In this document: positions 50,148-59,252 of the stretch, in pieces
Numbering within the stretch: the first letter of the stretch is position 1
How the letters are laid out: each line of letters begins with the position of its first letter
NCBI GenBank assembly: GCA_905221605.1
Contig: CAJNDS010002541.1
Location: forward strand, 304,501-368,500
Direction of reading: 5' to 3'
Origin: Symbiodinium natans
Lineage: Eukaryota > Sar > Dinophyceae > Suessiales > Symbiodiniaceae
Length of the DNA: 64,000 nt
Notes under the pieces: generated by a model
What the model was told of the DNA's origin: nothing
What the model saw: only the letters and a program-made list of their open reading frames with translations
The model's database searches: none
Position numbers and translations under genes: made by a program

Positions 50148-50513
50148 TTAATAAATTGAGATTTTTGGATGCTCGTGGACAGCCCCCTTTAAAAATCTAT
50201 TGCCCGGCCCCGCCACATAAGCGAGTGAGTAAGGGATCCTAGCGGGCTGGGCTGACGCCGCGTTCGCATGCAAAACGCACATGCCGATTTGCTCGAACTT
50301 TCGCGTGGTTGACGTGAGGAAAACATCGGTGCCGTCGGTGTTTTCTGCGCTCCTGATTTCCGCGTTCGCGACCATGCCGATTAACTCGGTATTTACGAGG
50401 TTTCGCGCGGTTGACATGCCGAAAACATCGGGGCCGTCGTTATTTTTCGGCGCCTCCGATCTCCGCGTTTTCCGCGCCTCCGAATTCCGCGTGCGCGAGC
50501 ACGCCGAACACAT
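50148..50513 (-). CDS. Repeat-structured frame, possibly a repeat family
   Basis: 121 codons on the minus strand with an internal near-duplication: NNDGPDVFGMSTARNLVNTE and NTDGTDVFLTSTTRKFEQIG, spaced by about 40 residues. The plus strand also has a 112-codon frame (50281-50619). The DNA is a tandem duplication of about 120 bp followed by two copies of a ~58-bp unit containing AGAGCATCCATGG. More likely a repeat than a conserved gene. Confidence 0.3.
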   Translation of the reverse strand: MCSACSRTRNSEARKTRRSEAPKNNDGPDVFGMSTARNLVNTELIGMVANAEIRSAENTDGTDVFLTSTTRKFEQIGMCVLHANAASAQPARIPYSLAYVAGPGNRFLKGAVHEHPKISIY

Positions 50514-50639
50514 CTTTGTGCGCAGCGTCGCTTGGCCAGAGCATCCATGGCCGAACCATGATTACGTACGTGTCACCAGTGCATCCGGTTTGACCAGAGC
50601 ATCCATGGCGGAACGATGATTACGTCCGTGTTGCCAGTG

Positions 50640-52300
50640 CGTGCGATTGGCCAGAGGTCAGTCCTGGTACACCCTGAACCCTTTGCCTTGCCCAGGGAGG
50701 GAGGAACGGAACAAGGTTCAGCATTGGAGTTGAGTCTTAAGGTTGAGTCTTGGAGTTGGCTTTTCGTGTTGCGTTTTGGGTTCGAGTTCGTGAGGCTGCT
50801 ACCCTAAACCCTAAACCCACAATTAGGGGGTTTCTGTCTTGGGTTTGCCCGAAACAAAAGCCCTTGATACTCAACCCTACGAAAAAAATCACACTTCCGG
50901 GCCACCACACTAATCAGGATTCAACATTAAGCTTAAACGAACCACGAATTGGAGCAGGCTTCAACCGCACGACCTTCAGGAGTCAGGTTCAGGGTTCAGG
51001 GTCGAAGGCCGATCGTTGGATGTGATTCTCGGGATTTGAGGTGTTCAGTGCCTCACGGATGGGGCCCGTTTATTGTTCGAAGGCGTGCCTTCGTAGTTTG
51101 ACGTTTAAATTGATCCAAGACCTTAGGGTTTAGGTAAGGGTTTATGGTTAGGAGCCGCTCCTGCTCTTTACTGTCTGCCTCGGCATGGAAGCTTGTTATC
51201 TGCCTAAACTAGGAGCCCAAGACGTCAAATCATTGAAGCCCTAAGCGCAACCTTTCAAGCATGTCCCGCCTGGCCGAAAAGGTTGGACATTCCCAGAAGT
51301 TGACGTTACTGGAATGTTAAAGGACCCTAAGCCCTACCCAAAAAAAGCAGCAACTACACCCAAGCCCTAGGCAACACTAGTAATTAGACCCATTTGGTGA
51401 GGTTCCCTTATTAGCCCAGCTACCCCTACCAATCTTACTAAAAAGAAAGCCACGAACAATTGGGGCGTTTGGGGTTTAGGCTTAGGGTTTAGGGGTTTTA
51501 GGTTTAAGGTCGGGTTTAGGGTTGACGGTGTGGGGCTTTAGGGTTGTAGGGTTCAGGGTTTAGGGGTTTAGGGTTGTGAGCGTTGGGTTCGGGCGGTCGG
51601 CCTCTACTTGAGATTCTAGTGTTTCTGGGGCTGTCTGAAGGGCCTAGGCGTTTAGCAGTTTAGCGTTTGGCGTTCAGAGTTTAGAGTCAAGTTTTTAAGG
51701 GGTTTGCGGTCAAGGGTTCAGGAGTCAGCCCTACACTCACCGTGGCCCCCGACTGCACTTGGCCCTGAACCCCAAACCCTAATCCCCGAAATCTGATTCA
51801 CTTATAACCCTGTAAACCCTAAATTCCCCTAAACCCTAAACTTCCTAAACCCTAAGCATCCCTAAGCCCTAAATCAAAAAACCATCTCGTTTACTCAGCC
51901 CTGCAATGAGGGTAAGGGTTTCCGCATCTTTCGGTCCTGGATTTGGGTCGTTTCCGACATTATGACCCTTTTTCATTCCCGGCACCCTTAACGGACCCCA
52001 AACTGGCCCCAAACCCAAACCCTAAACCCTAAACCTTAAACCCTATTCGCCGAATTTAGAGAACGACCCCGTAGCCAGTGGCCCGGGAGGTACCTTGAGT
52101 TCCGAAACCCCCATATACCAGAATATACTCTCATGGGGAATGTTGAGTATTCGGGGTCGGGGTGGGTGCAATATTAAGGGCGGGGTAAATGTTCCCAAGT
52201 CCGTTCCCATGGTGAGAACGTGGCACTCAATACTTCCTCCGCTATTTTTACTTAATCCTGTCTTCAGATAGCCTGATTGCCTGATTCCAGGGTAAAGGGC
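50640..52300. other. Telomere-like tracts and weak frames
   Basis: G-rich tracts at 51120-51145 and 51470-51580, C-rich tracts at 51300-51350, 51765-51880 and 52010-52045. Frames at 50750-51025 (plus) and 52043-52306 (minus) are of doubtful value. Confidence 0.5.
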
Positions 52301-52304
52301 AGTC

Positions 52305-52481
52305 AAAGATACCCTAAAACCTAAAGCCCTAAAACCCTAAGACCCTAAAACCCTGAAAACCTTGAAACCCTAAAAACCCTAAACCCTAAACCAAAAAATC
52401 CTTAGTCTCTAAATCCCTCAACCCTAGAACCCTCAACCCTAAACCTTAAACCCATAAGACCTAAACCCTAAACCCTAAAGC
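52305..52481. repeat. C-rich telomere-like tract
   Basis: CCCTAAA and CCCTAAAA units over about 175 bp, ending at AAGCCAAGCCAAG, where an exon-like frame begins. Confidence 0.9.
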
Positions 52482-52487
52482 CAAGCC

Positions 52488-52592
52488 AAGAAAAAATCCC
52501 GCAAGCCAGGCTTGGCCATCGCCGCCAGCTTCGTGGCAATCGGCCTCGGCTCTGTCTTCATCAGCCGCTCGGGTTTATGGTACGGGACCTAA
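52488..52592 (+). CDS. Candidate terminal exon with membrane helix
   Basis: After the C-rich tract and CCAAG the frame reads KKKSRKP, then GLAIAASFVAIGLGSVFIS, ending with TAA 52590-52592. A basic stretch followed by a hydrophobic helix near the C-terminus suggests a tail-anchored membrane protein. GC-rich third positions. Upstream exons are not found. Confidence 0.42.
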   Translation, partial: KKKSRKPGLAIAASFVAIGLGSVFISRSGLWYGT

Positions 52593-52692
52593 AACAACTC
52601 CAAAAGGCCGCCAAGATCAATCTCCCTGGGCCAAGCAAAGACAAACCCCAAACCAAGTCACAACTCTTTTCCTTTGACAGGCGCATTGCCAT

Positions 52693-52703
52693 CTTGAGCC
52701 AAA
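52693..52703 (-). other. Possible relic spliced leader, minus strand
   Basis: On the minus strand TTTGGCTCAAG, the last eleven bases of the dinoflagellate spliced leader, is followed immediately by ATGGCAATGCGCC. The upstream ten bases only partly match the leader. Confidence 0.35.
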
Positions 52704-52719
52704 GTTTTTAACGGGGACA

Positions 52720-52941
52720 TTGCCCTTTCATAATACTTCTAGTCCCATCTCCGCACTCCCCCTGTCCCAGGTTTCCTGGGGCACGTTTGGAGATGGCAAC
52801 ATTGGCCAAAAACTGCACTTTTGGCAGCAGCCACAAAATGTTCAACTCGCGGGACGGTCCGCAGCCCTTGGCTCTGTGAAACACATTCTCTTTTCGTCGC
52901 ATTGGACGGCCCATAGCCCATTGGCTAAGCTTCACCGCTGA
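52720..52941 (+). CDS. Candidate hypothetical protein
   Basis: 73 codons to TGA 52939-52941, containing SWGTFGDGNIGQKLHFWQQP and ALGSVKHILFSSHWTAHSPL. Start not defined. No family recognised; a minus-strand frame (52708-52953) competes. Confidence 0.28.
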   Translation: MPFHNTSSPISALPLSQVSWGTFGDGNIGQKLHFWQQPQNVQLAGRSAALGSVKHILFSSHWTAHSPLAKLHR

Positions 52942-53060
52942 GGATTTCTTCACTTCAAACGGATGAGGTCTACTCTTCGGTAAACCTTTCCCCCCCGAGG
53001 AAGTCAGCGCTCACTCCTTTTTGACTGGCCCTGGGTTGTGAATAGTGCAGAACATCGCAA

Positions 53061-54610
53061 TCACTGCTTGCATGCATACAGTTTCCTCCCACGTTGTATA
53101 CAGTGTAGCGCTCGTAGGAATGACCACCACTTTCTGGCCCCACAGCCAACGCCGAAGTCGCTGTAGACCAAAACGAAGCATTTCCCAGAACAAATCACCA
53201 CCACCAGGTACACCCCAAGGTCCAGATGGTTTAAGGTCGTTTCAATCCATTGTGCCAGAAACATAGCCGTAGACGTACTCGATTTCAGGCAAATGCCATC
53301 CTCAGAGCAGAAAAAGCCAGGTGTTAAAGGTTCCTCTTCGCTGGGATTCGCAGCCAAACCTTGAAGAGATGCAGCCACCATCATAACTACCGCAGCAATG
53401 GTAACCTTCTTCAGGTCTGTTCCTTGAACCAGCATCTGTAAACCCCACAAACTTTTCAATTTAGCACACACTTGCCCACTCATGAGCTTGGTCAGCAGGT
53501 CGGCTAGCATATGCTCGCCCCGAAGGTGTGCAATCACCATATATCCACGGTCCACCAGAGACCTTACACCCACAGCTCGAATCCGTAGGTGTCTCGTCCT
53601 CCAGCTTCCAGCCGGATACTGAATAATTGAACATGTTGAAACAGAATCTGTATACAGCACTTTTTGCAGTGACTCCTCCTCCGTTCCTACCAGGGAAGCA
53701 ATTATTGGCGTACACGACTGAATCATCGTCGCCCCCTTTACAGACGCGTGTAACTCAGCTTCAGCAGTACTTAAAGCCACCGTTCACTGTCTTTGTGTTG
53801 CCCACATCACCGGGCAGTTGCCCCAAACCACGACTGCACCAGAGTGACTCTTCTCATTTTCCCCAGCTGCGAAGCTATCATCAGCATAAGACTCAGCCAC
53901 TTTTATGCTCCACCGATATCTCAGGAGTTCATTGCGCTCCCTTGTGCCAGCGGTCACCTTGCCATAGGAATACCCAGCGTAGGTGTCGCAGCCAGATACT
54001 TGAAGACCTCTTCAGCTTCTTTCGCCACAAACCGTGGCCTTCGAGAAGATCCACAACGACAGCTGGCTTGTGCAGAATGGCTGGCTTGTGCAGAATGCCA
54101 AGTCCGACCTCGTCTTAATCGCAACCCAGACAAACTCCCCCACGGCCCCTGAGAAGGGATATCCACATCCTCCTTTTCACCAGGTGTTTCTTTCACCATA
54201 GGTACATTGCTACCTCCCCCAGACTCGTCAATTTGGTATCCGCGCCTGTGTAGCAAATCTCGAACAAAATCCTCTTGGTTCAGAAAGAAAGAAGGTGTCG
54301 TTTCTGTACCAAATCTGAACCCCTAAAAATTTCAGGAATCCGTCTCCGCAGCCCGGACCACAGAATTCAGGTTCCGATGTTTTCCTTTCCTTCCTGATCT
54401 GTCCCAGCGCCTCCCGGATCACGTGTCATATTCCCGGCAAACAAGAACATCCACGTAGAGGCCCATAGTCCCCACTAATTCGCTCACGCCTTTCAGTTTC
54501 TCCTGGGCCATCACCAGAATAAACTTGGGTCTGCGTTGGACCTCTGAAAACTCATAAGTCGTCCATCTCCGGACACCCAAGACATGCCTTGAAGACGTTG
54601 ATCTCGCCAC
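53061..54610 (-). pseudogene. Copia-type reverse transcriptase/RNase H fragment, decayed
   Basis: Minus strand, three frames in order. First (54610-54419) the end of the RT palm with MGLYVDVLVCREYD; the expected Y-V-D-D box has lost one Asp codon. Second (54422-54228) the RT thumb (DGFLKFLGVQIWYRNDTFF), shifted by one frame. Third, RNase H: DDSFA, then GAVVVWGNCPVMWATQRQ, a TGA at 53786-53784, ALSTAEAELHA, LYTDSVSTCSI, SWRTRHLRIRAVGV and GEHMLADLLTKLM. After this comes a hydrophobic tail (VTIAAVVMMVAASLQGLAA) ending near 53061. The 5' side stops at the low-complexity region at 54616. No LTRs were found. The fragment belongs to a different family from the 42-49 kb element. Confidence 0.85.
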
Positions 54611-54615
54611 TCCAT

Positions 54616-55225
54616 CTATGCTGCAGGACTCTCAGCCAAACCCTCTTTTACTGTCTCTCTCTTTCTTTCGGCTTTCCTTTTTGGCTCTTGTTCTGATTCT
54701 GCCATTCTCGTATTCGCTCTCTTTTTCTCTTGTCTTGTCCCTTACTCCCTTGTCTTCTTCCTTGTGCATCGTCCTTCTGACTGACAAAGGGAAGAGGCAG
54801 GGCAGGGAGATAAGGGAAGGAAGAGGGGAAGAGAAGGGAGCGAGGAGTGGGGGAAAGATAAATACCAAGTCAAAGGTAACAAGCGATAAAGAGAAGCGAC
54901 AAAGGGAATTTGCAACAATAGAAGGGAGGGAAAGAGGGGAGAGAGGGGAGAGAGGGAGGGAGGGAGGGAGGGAGGGAGGGAGGGAGAGAGAGAGAGAGAG
55001 AGAGATTAAGAGAGGCATGAAGACGAGGAAGAACAAGATGATGAGAGCGAGAGCATCTTGCTTTCCCAGAGCTCTCCGTCCGTTTCATTCTCCTTTCTTA
55101 TGAAGAGAACAGGGAGAAGAGAAGAAAAAACAGCAAGGGAAGAGAAAGCGAGAGACCCAAGCGAAGGAGGATATCACCCTTCCTCTCCCCACCATCTTCC
55201 TCCGTCCTCTCTCTCTCTCTCTCTC

Positions 55226-55273
<48 letters not shown>

Positions 55274-55640
55274 GCTATTCCTTACTCTTTGCAGAAAGTT
55301 TTGGAAAGGAGGGGAAGGAGAGGGGCAAGAGATGGCAGAGAGACGGAGAGAGTGAGAGAGAAGGAGAGGGCAAAACAACAAGAGATACAACATCGCAAGG
55401 GGGAAGGAAAGGAGAGAGAAACACATCGAGAGGAAGTGGCGTCTTCCTTTTCCCTTTCGTTCGTGCTATCCTTGTCGTTGCAACATTCTGAAAGAAGAAG
55501 GCAAAAAGAACAGAGAAGAATGATTAAACAAATGAGGACAGTGAGGGAAAGACATCTCCACCCGCATTCCTTTGTAATCACTTCCTTTCTTTTTGTCTTC
55601 TCGAAAATTGTTAAAGAAACAAGCACGAAAGAGAAATGAC
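54616..55640. repeat. Low-complexity CT- and GA-rich region
   Basis: CT-rich (54640-54780), then GA-rich (54790-55060) with a GGGA run at 54951-54985, then a CT run at 55200-55268 and more GA-rich sequence. The block with CTTCTGACTGACAAAGGGAA resembles the polypyrimidine modules at 30.6-33.1 kb. Confidence 0.85.
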
Positions 55641-55874
55641 CGACCTATTCTTGATGGTTCCGGTCTGGGCGCCGAGATGTTTATGACATGATACGTGGGC
55701 TACCGTAAATCCTAAACCCTAAACCCTTTTGCAAAGAGTTGCTTGAAATATGAAACAACAAATATTAAATAATACTCTAAGCCCAGAACCTATATCTGAT
55801 ACTTGCAAAGTCATCGTTTAAATAAGAAACAAAAGGGATTGCCAAATAATACGTAAAGGTCCATGCCACTTAGG

Positions 55875-55960
55875 GGTTTAGGGGTTTAGGGTTTACATAG
55901 GGTTTAGTTTAGGGGTTTAGGCGTTTGGGGGTTTAGGATGCTATAGGGTGTAAAGTTTTA
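55875..55960. repeat. G-rich telomere-like tract
   Basis: TTTAGGGG, TTTAGGG, TTTACATAGGG and TTTAGGCG units. Confidence 0.85.
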
Positions 55961-55968
55961 GGGTTCCA

Positions 55969-56163
55969 GTGGTTGTTACACTCTGGGGTTTGAGACGAGA
56001 TTGCCAGATGCCGCGGTTGAGGTTCGAAAGATCCCGAAGTCGCACTTCCCAGCTCAAACCTCAAGATGCCTTCTTCCATGCATCCTGGGCTCACGGCCCT
56101 GACTCAGTGCCGAGTCCCGCTATTGTGCGCGTAGAGGGTAGGGACAGCGTTTGGGATCCCTGA
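55969..56163 (+). CDS. Candidate exon
   Basis: About 64 codons ending TGA near 56163, containing LRFERSRSRTSQLKPQDAFF and WAHGPDSVPSPAIVRVEGRD. Flanked by a G-rich tract on the left and a C-rich tract (56166-56226) on the right. Another frame, LPDAAVEVRKIPKSHFPAQT, is also open. Confidence 0.3.
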   Translation: MVVTLWGLRRDCQMPRLRFERSRSRTSQLKPQDAFFHASWAHGPDSVPSPAIVRVEGRDSVWDP

Positions 56164-56229
56164 ATGGGGCCCTAAACCCTCAACCTTAAACCTTAAACCT
56201 TAAACCCTAAACCCTAAACCCTAAAAAAG

Positions 56230-56316
56230 CCTGAGTCGAGTCCAAGGCAAACCCGCGCGCTTCCTCGCGTGCAGCTCCGCACCTTGCCTAGCCGAGCAGT
56301 GGATGTTGGGTCCGGG
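56230..56316 (+). CDS. Candidate exon between telomere-like tracts
   Basis: A C-rich tract ends CCCTAAAAAAG, then the frame LSRVQGKPARFLACSSAPCL continues with AEQWMLGP to GTTTGG and a G-rich tract. GC-rich third positions. Confidence 0.38.
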
Positions 56317-56486
56317 GTTTGGTGTACTGGTTTAGGGTTTAGGATTTAGGGTTTAGGGTTTAGGGTTTAGGGCTGAGTACCGGGCATGTTTCATGAGAGA
56401 TTGCGCTAGCAAGCGTTAGGACGTGAGGGATGTCGCTTCGGGGGATCCCTTTGATACAGGATTTGAAGGGTCTGGGGTTTAGGCAC

Positions 56487-56797
56487 CGTGATGTCTTTTT
56501 GTCTTCATGGGGAGCCTGCTGTGCACTCTGCAGAATCGAAGGTGGCGGCTCGTAGACATCCTTGGCCAAGGTAATGGCGTTTAATTTCTTTGTGCATGGC
56601 CAGGCATTCGTTTGTTCATTTTGGGTTTCAGGTCGTGAGCAGCTAGCCGTTGGCAGCTATCTTCTAGTGCGGCACTGTTGTCTATTCTCTCGAGGTTACG
56701 ACTGCTGATGGACCAGATCGGGCATTGCCCACAGTGAAGAAGATGCTGGCGTTCCAAGGGCCACGCCTCCTTCAATGCCAGGAATCTGACCTCGAAC
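56487..56797 (-). CDS. Candidate minus-strand gene pieces
   Basis: Minus-strand block 56797-56581 follows CCCTGTAGAG and reads ALKEAWPLERQHLLHCGQCP and ISSRNLERIDNSAALEDSCQ, ending TAA. Block 56560-56487 follows TTGGCCAAG and reads DVYEPPPSILQSAQQAPHED, then KKTSR, and ends before GTGCCTAAACCCC, a telomere-like intron start. The two blocks are on one strand, but no splice joins them cleanly. Products unknown. Confidence 0.38.
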
Positions 56798-57237
56798 CTC
56801 TACAGGGTTTGGGTTCAAGGTTCTGTGCGAGTAAGACTGGACTACCAAGTGACAGAAAGGCTCGACGTACCGAAACTATTCCTTATCTATGTTGAATCTT
56901 TTCCACGTGAAGGTATATCCACACTCGCTTAGCGCCCCTGCCGCCCCCGAAGACTCCCGTCAGAGGCAACCCCGAGCCCCCAACCCAAATGCATGAGCCG
57001 TGAACGTTAAGCCTTCCTCCCTAGCACCCTTCGAGAGTCGGGGGAGGAGTTCCTGTGGAAGCCCAGTCGTTGACTCTTTACTCCTGCGCATGGAGGAAAC
57101 TCTGCGCTAAGCAAAGAGATGCTTCAAAATGTTCCCCCTTATACTAACAGCCCTTAATAGGGTGGGAGTATAGTACCCCCTATTCTCATCCCTATACAGG
57201 ACTGTTTTATTTGGGGGGGAACATCCCAAGACATTCG

Positions 57238-57462
57238 CTAAAAGTCTTGGCCTACCCTTCCAAAGTTTCGCACATCTCTTTCCTCCATCCGCTGCAGGAG
57301 CCAATGTGCATACAAATCTTCCTTCTCGGGCCTTGAAGGTCTTCTTGGGACAAAGGACACAAAGCTAAGTACACGGGGGGGGGGGGGGGTCAAATTTGAA
57401 TGCCCCAGCTGCTGATTCGTTGCCTTTCGCCGCACGGCCACGCAGAGATGGATGCAGAGCAA
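57238..57462 (-). CDS. Candidate minus-strand exon
   Basis: The best part is the last 45 codons: RPEKEDLYAHWLLQRMEERD and onward, ending TAG. A 15-base C run on this strand (57389-57375) lies inside the frame, so the true start is probably after it. A second minus frame (57304-57107) overlaps the end. Confidence 0.33.
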   Translation of the reverse strand: MLCIHLCVAVRRKATNQQLGHSNLTPPPPRVLSFVSFVPRRPSRPEKEDLYAHWLLQRMEERDVRNFGRVGQDF

Positions 57463-57799
57463 CGCGAGGGGATTCAGGATTGAGGGGTTTAGGGTTGAGG
57501 GGTCTAGGGTTCGGGGGATAGGGCTCGGGGGAGTTTAGGGGCTCGGGAATTGATGGCTACAGGTTTGCAGCGTTGAAGGGTGGTGCTCTTGGCATGGTTA
57601 GTTGTTAAAGGCTTTGTCGGGCTTTAGGAACAGCGGTGTTTTGGGGGCTTCGGACATCGGATGGCTTAGTAAGGATGCCTTGGCAGAGAAGCTCTGTTAG
57701 TTGACATCTTGAGCAAAGCGGAAGAAGGCTACGAGGCCTGGTTCCACTGGAAGTGGCTGAGGAACCAGGCCAAAGGAGCAAGCCCCCCAAAGTTGGGGG

Positions 57800-58200
57800 T
57801 TTCCGAAATTAGGCACCTTATTGGGGTCCTCATTATAATAAGGGAATCCTAGTGGGATCTCGATTAGGGGTCAATTCTGTTTGGAAACCCCCAAAAAATT
57901 GGAATGGGTGCGCGAAAATAGCCGCCCCCCGGTGCCGTTGCATTTGGCCGATTTGAATCTTCGCCGGTTGCAGCAGCAGTGCGCTCTGGGCGTTTCACCA
58001 TGGCACTAGCTGGAGTCATGCCTGCCTGACTTGATTAAAACAGCCGCCATTAGAATCTTTGTTGATAAGGCCCCCTATGGTACGATACAATTCCCGTCAA
58101 CTTCCCCATACGGAGGTTTCCGAACTTGGGGGTACCGCATTGGGGTCCTTTCTGATAAGGGAATGCTACTATTTGGGGGTCTATTTAGGGGTCCCCTATT
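57800..58200. repeat. Diverged direct duplication
   Basis: GTTTCCGAAATTAGGCACCT and the following ATTGGGGTCCT with AAGGGAAT at 57799-57890 recur, with changes, at 58112-58200. A plus-strand frame of 55 codons (57842-58009, KLEWVRENSRPPVPLHLADL) covers the segment after the first copy, but the duplication makes a gene less certain. Confidence 0.5.
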
Positions 58201-58399
58201 TTCGTAAGCCTCCATGTCATGGCGGTTCGTAGACCACCTTTTGTTCGAGAAACACCTGCTGGAGAAGCCTCTACCACACACGATTTCGGATTTCTGCATC
58301 ACGCGCCCTTTAGTGCGCAAAGCCCGAAAGGAACCCTCTGAATTCCTGGTTTGTGGGGAAGGGCGTCTGATGGGACGTTAATTAGCGCAAGGGTTTAAG

Positions 58400-58562
58400 G
58401 GTTCCGGAAGCCAATTTTGGGCTTGGGGAGCAAATTTTGGGCTTTGGGGCCAATTTTGGGTTGGAAGCCAATTTTGGAAGGCAATTTGGGAAGCCAATCC
58501 CAATTTGGGGTTTTGGAAGCCGATTTTGGGCTTTGGGAGGCGATTTGGGTTTGGTTTGCCAG
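58400..58562. repeat. Short degenerate tandem repeat
   Basis: Imperfect 20-30 bp units around GGAAGCCAATTTTGGGCTTT, six or seven copies. The minus-strand Pro/Lys frames (58382-58601) come from this array. Confidence 0.85.
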
Positions 58563-58829
58563 GACATGGGAAGGCCCCAGAGGTTTAAGTAAATTGAACA
58601 TGTGGCCTCCCGGCCTCCTGCTTTGGATTAATTTTGCTTAAATTCTGTTTGTCAGCTGTTTAGACAAATATCTTGGAAATTCAGAATGATACCACATATA
58701 ACTTCTATTTATTTTGTTTTGAGGGTTTCGGATTTCGGATTTAGGGTTTGGGGTTTGGGGTTTATAAACTCTTTTATAAACATTTTGGTTTATTTTTGGT
58801 TGATTGCAATACTGTTTTTGAGCAGAGGA

Positions 58830-58853
58830 TTTTGGATTTAGGGTTTAGGGTTT
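58830..58853. repeat. G-rich telomere-like tract at element edge
   Basis: GGATTTAGGGTTTAGGGTTT is followed directly by TGTTGGGATAAGGG. If the element starts with TG here, it too was inserted into telomere-like repeat. The 3' end lies outside the window, so the LTR cannot be confirmed. Confidence 0.5.
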
Positions 58854-58926
58854 TGTTGGGATAAGGGAAGCCTCTGAGAAGGCTGAAGTGGAGAAGGGCA
58901 CCATGCCTTTGTGTGCAGGATGTTCT

Positions 58927-59029
58927 GCATATGTAAGCATTGCTACAGCACAGGTGTGCAGGACGTTCAGCATATGTAAGCATTGCTTCGGCACAGGCGA
59001 GAGCAGAGCTCCGCATATGTAAGCATTGC
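58927..59029 (+). promoter_or_regulatory. Three 43-bp spaced repeats upstream of Gag-Pol
   Basis: GCATATGTAAGCATTGC occurs at 58927-58943, 58970-58986 and 59013-59029, exactly 43 bp apart, with related sequence between (CAGCACAGG, CGGCACAGG). Tandem repeats just before the possible transcript start fit a promoter array of an LTR element. Function is inferred from position only. Confidence 0.5.
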
Positions 59030-59035
59030 GACTGG

Positions 59036-59048
59036 ATTTTGGCTCAAG
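59036..59048 (+). other. Relic dinoflagellate spliced leader
   Basis: ATTTTGGCTCAAG equals the last 13 bases of the 22-base dinoflagellate spliced leader, as I remember it. The preceding bases (GACTGG) do not match. It lies 204 bp upstream of the Gag-Pol ATG and on the same strand, seven bases after the third 43-bp repeat. It suggests that the element passed through a trans-spliced mRNA, or that it carries the leader as part of its 5' end. Confidence 0.55.
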
Positions 59049-59252
59049 CATGAAAAAGTGCGTGCCTGGATTGGGGTGTGAGGGTTTTGGGGGGTGTTTC
59101 CCGGGTGGTTCCTCTAGCTTAGGCTGGTCTAGCCTCTTCCGGACCTCCCCTAGCCCGGTGGTCCCCGTCCAGGGTTTTTTCCGTCTTGAGGGTTTGGTTG
59201 AAGCTGGGGCTTTCTGGGTGTAGTCCTGGTTTCCCTTAGATCCCTCTTTTCG

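Noticed and set aside
58050..58350. Gene in 58.07-58.38 kb
   Set aside because: Open frames exist on both strands in several phases and the region includes a duplicated segment, so no strand or frame can be preferred.
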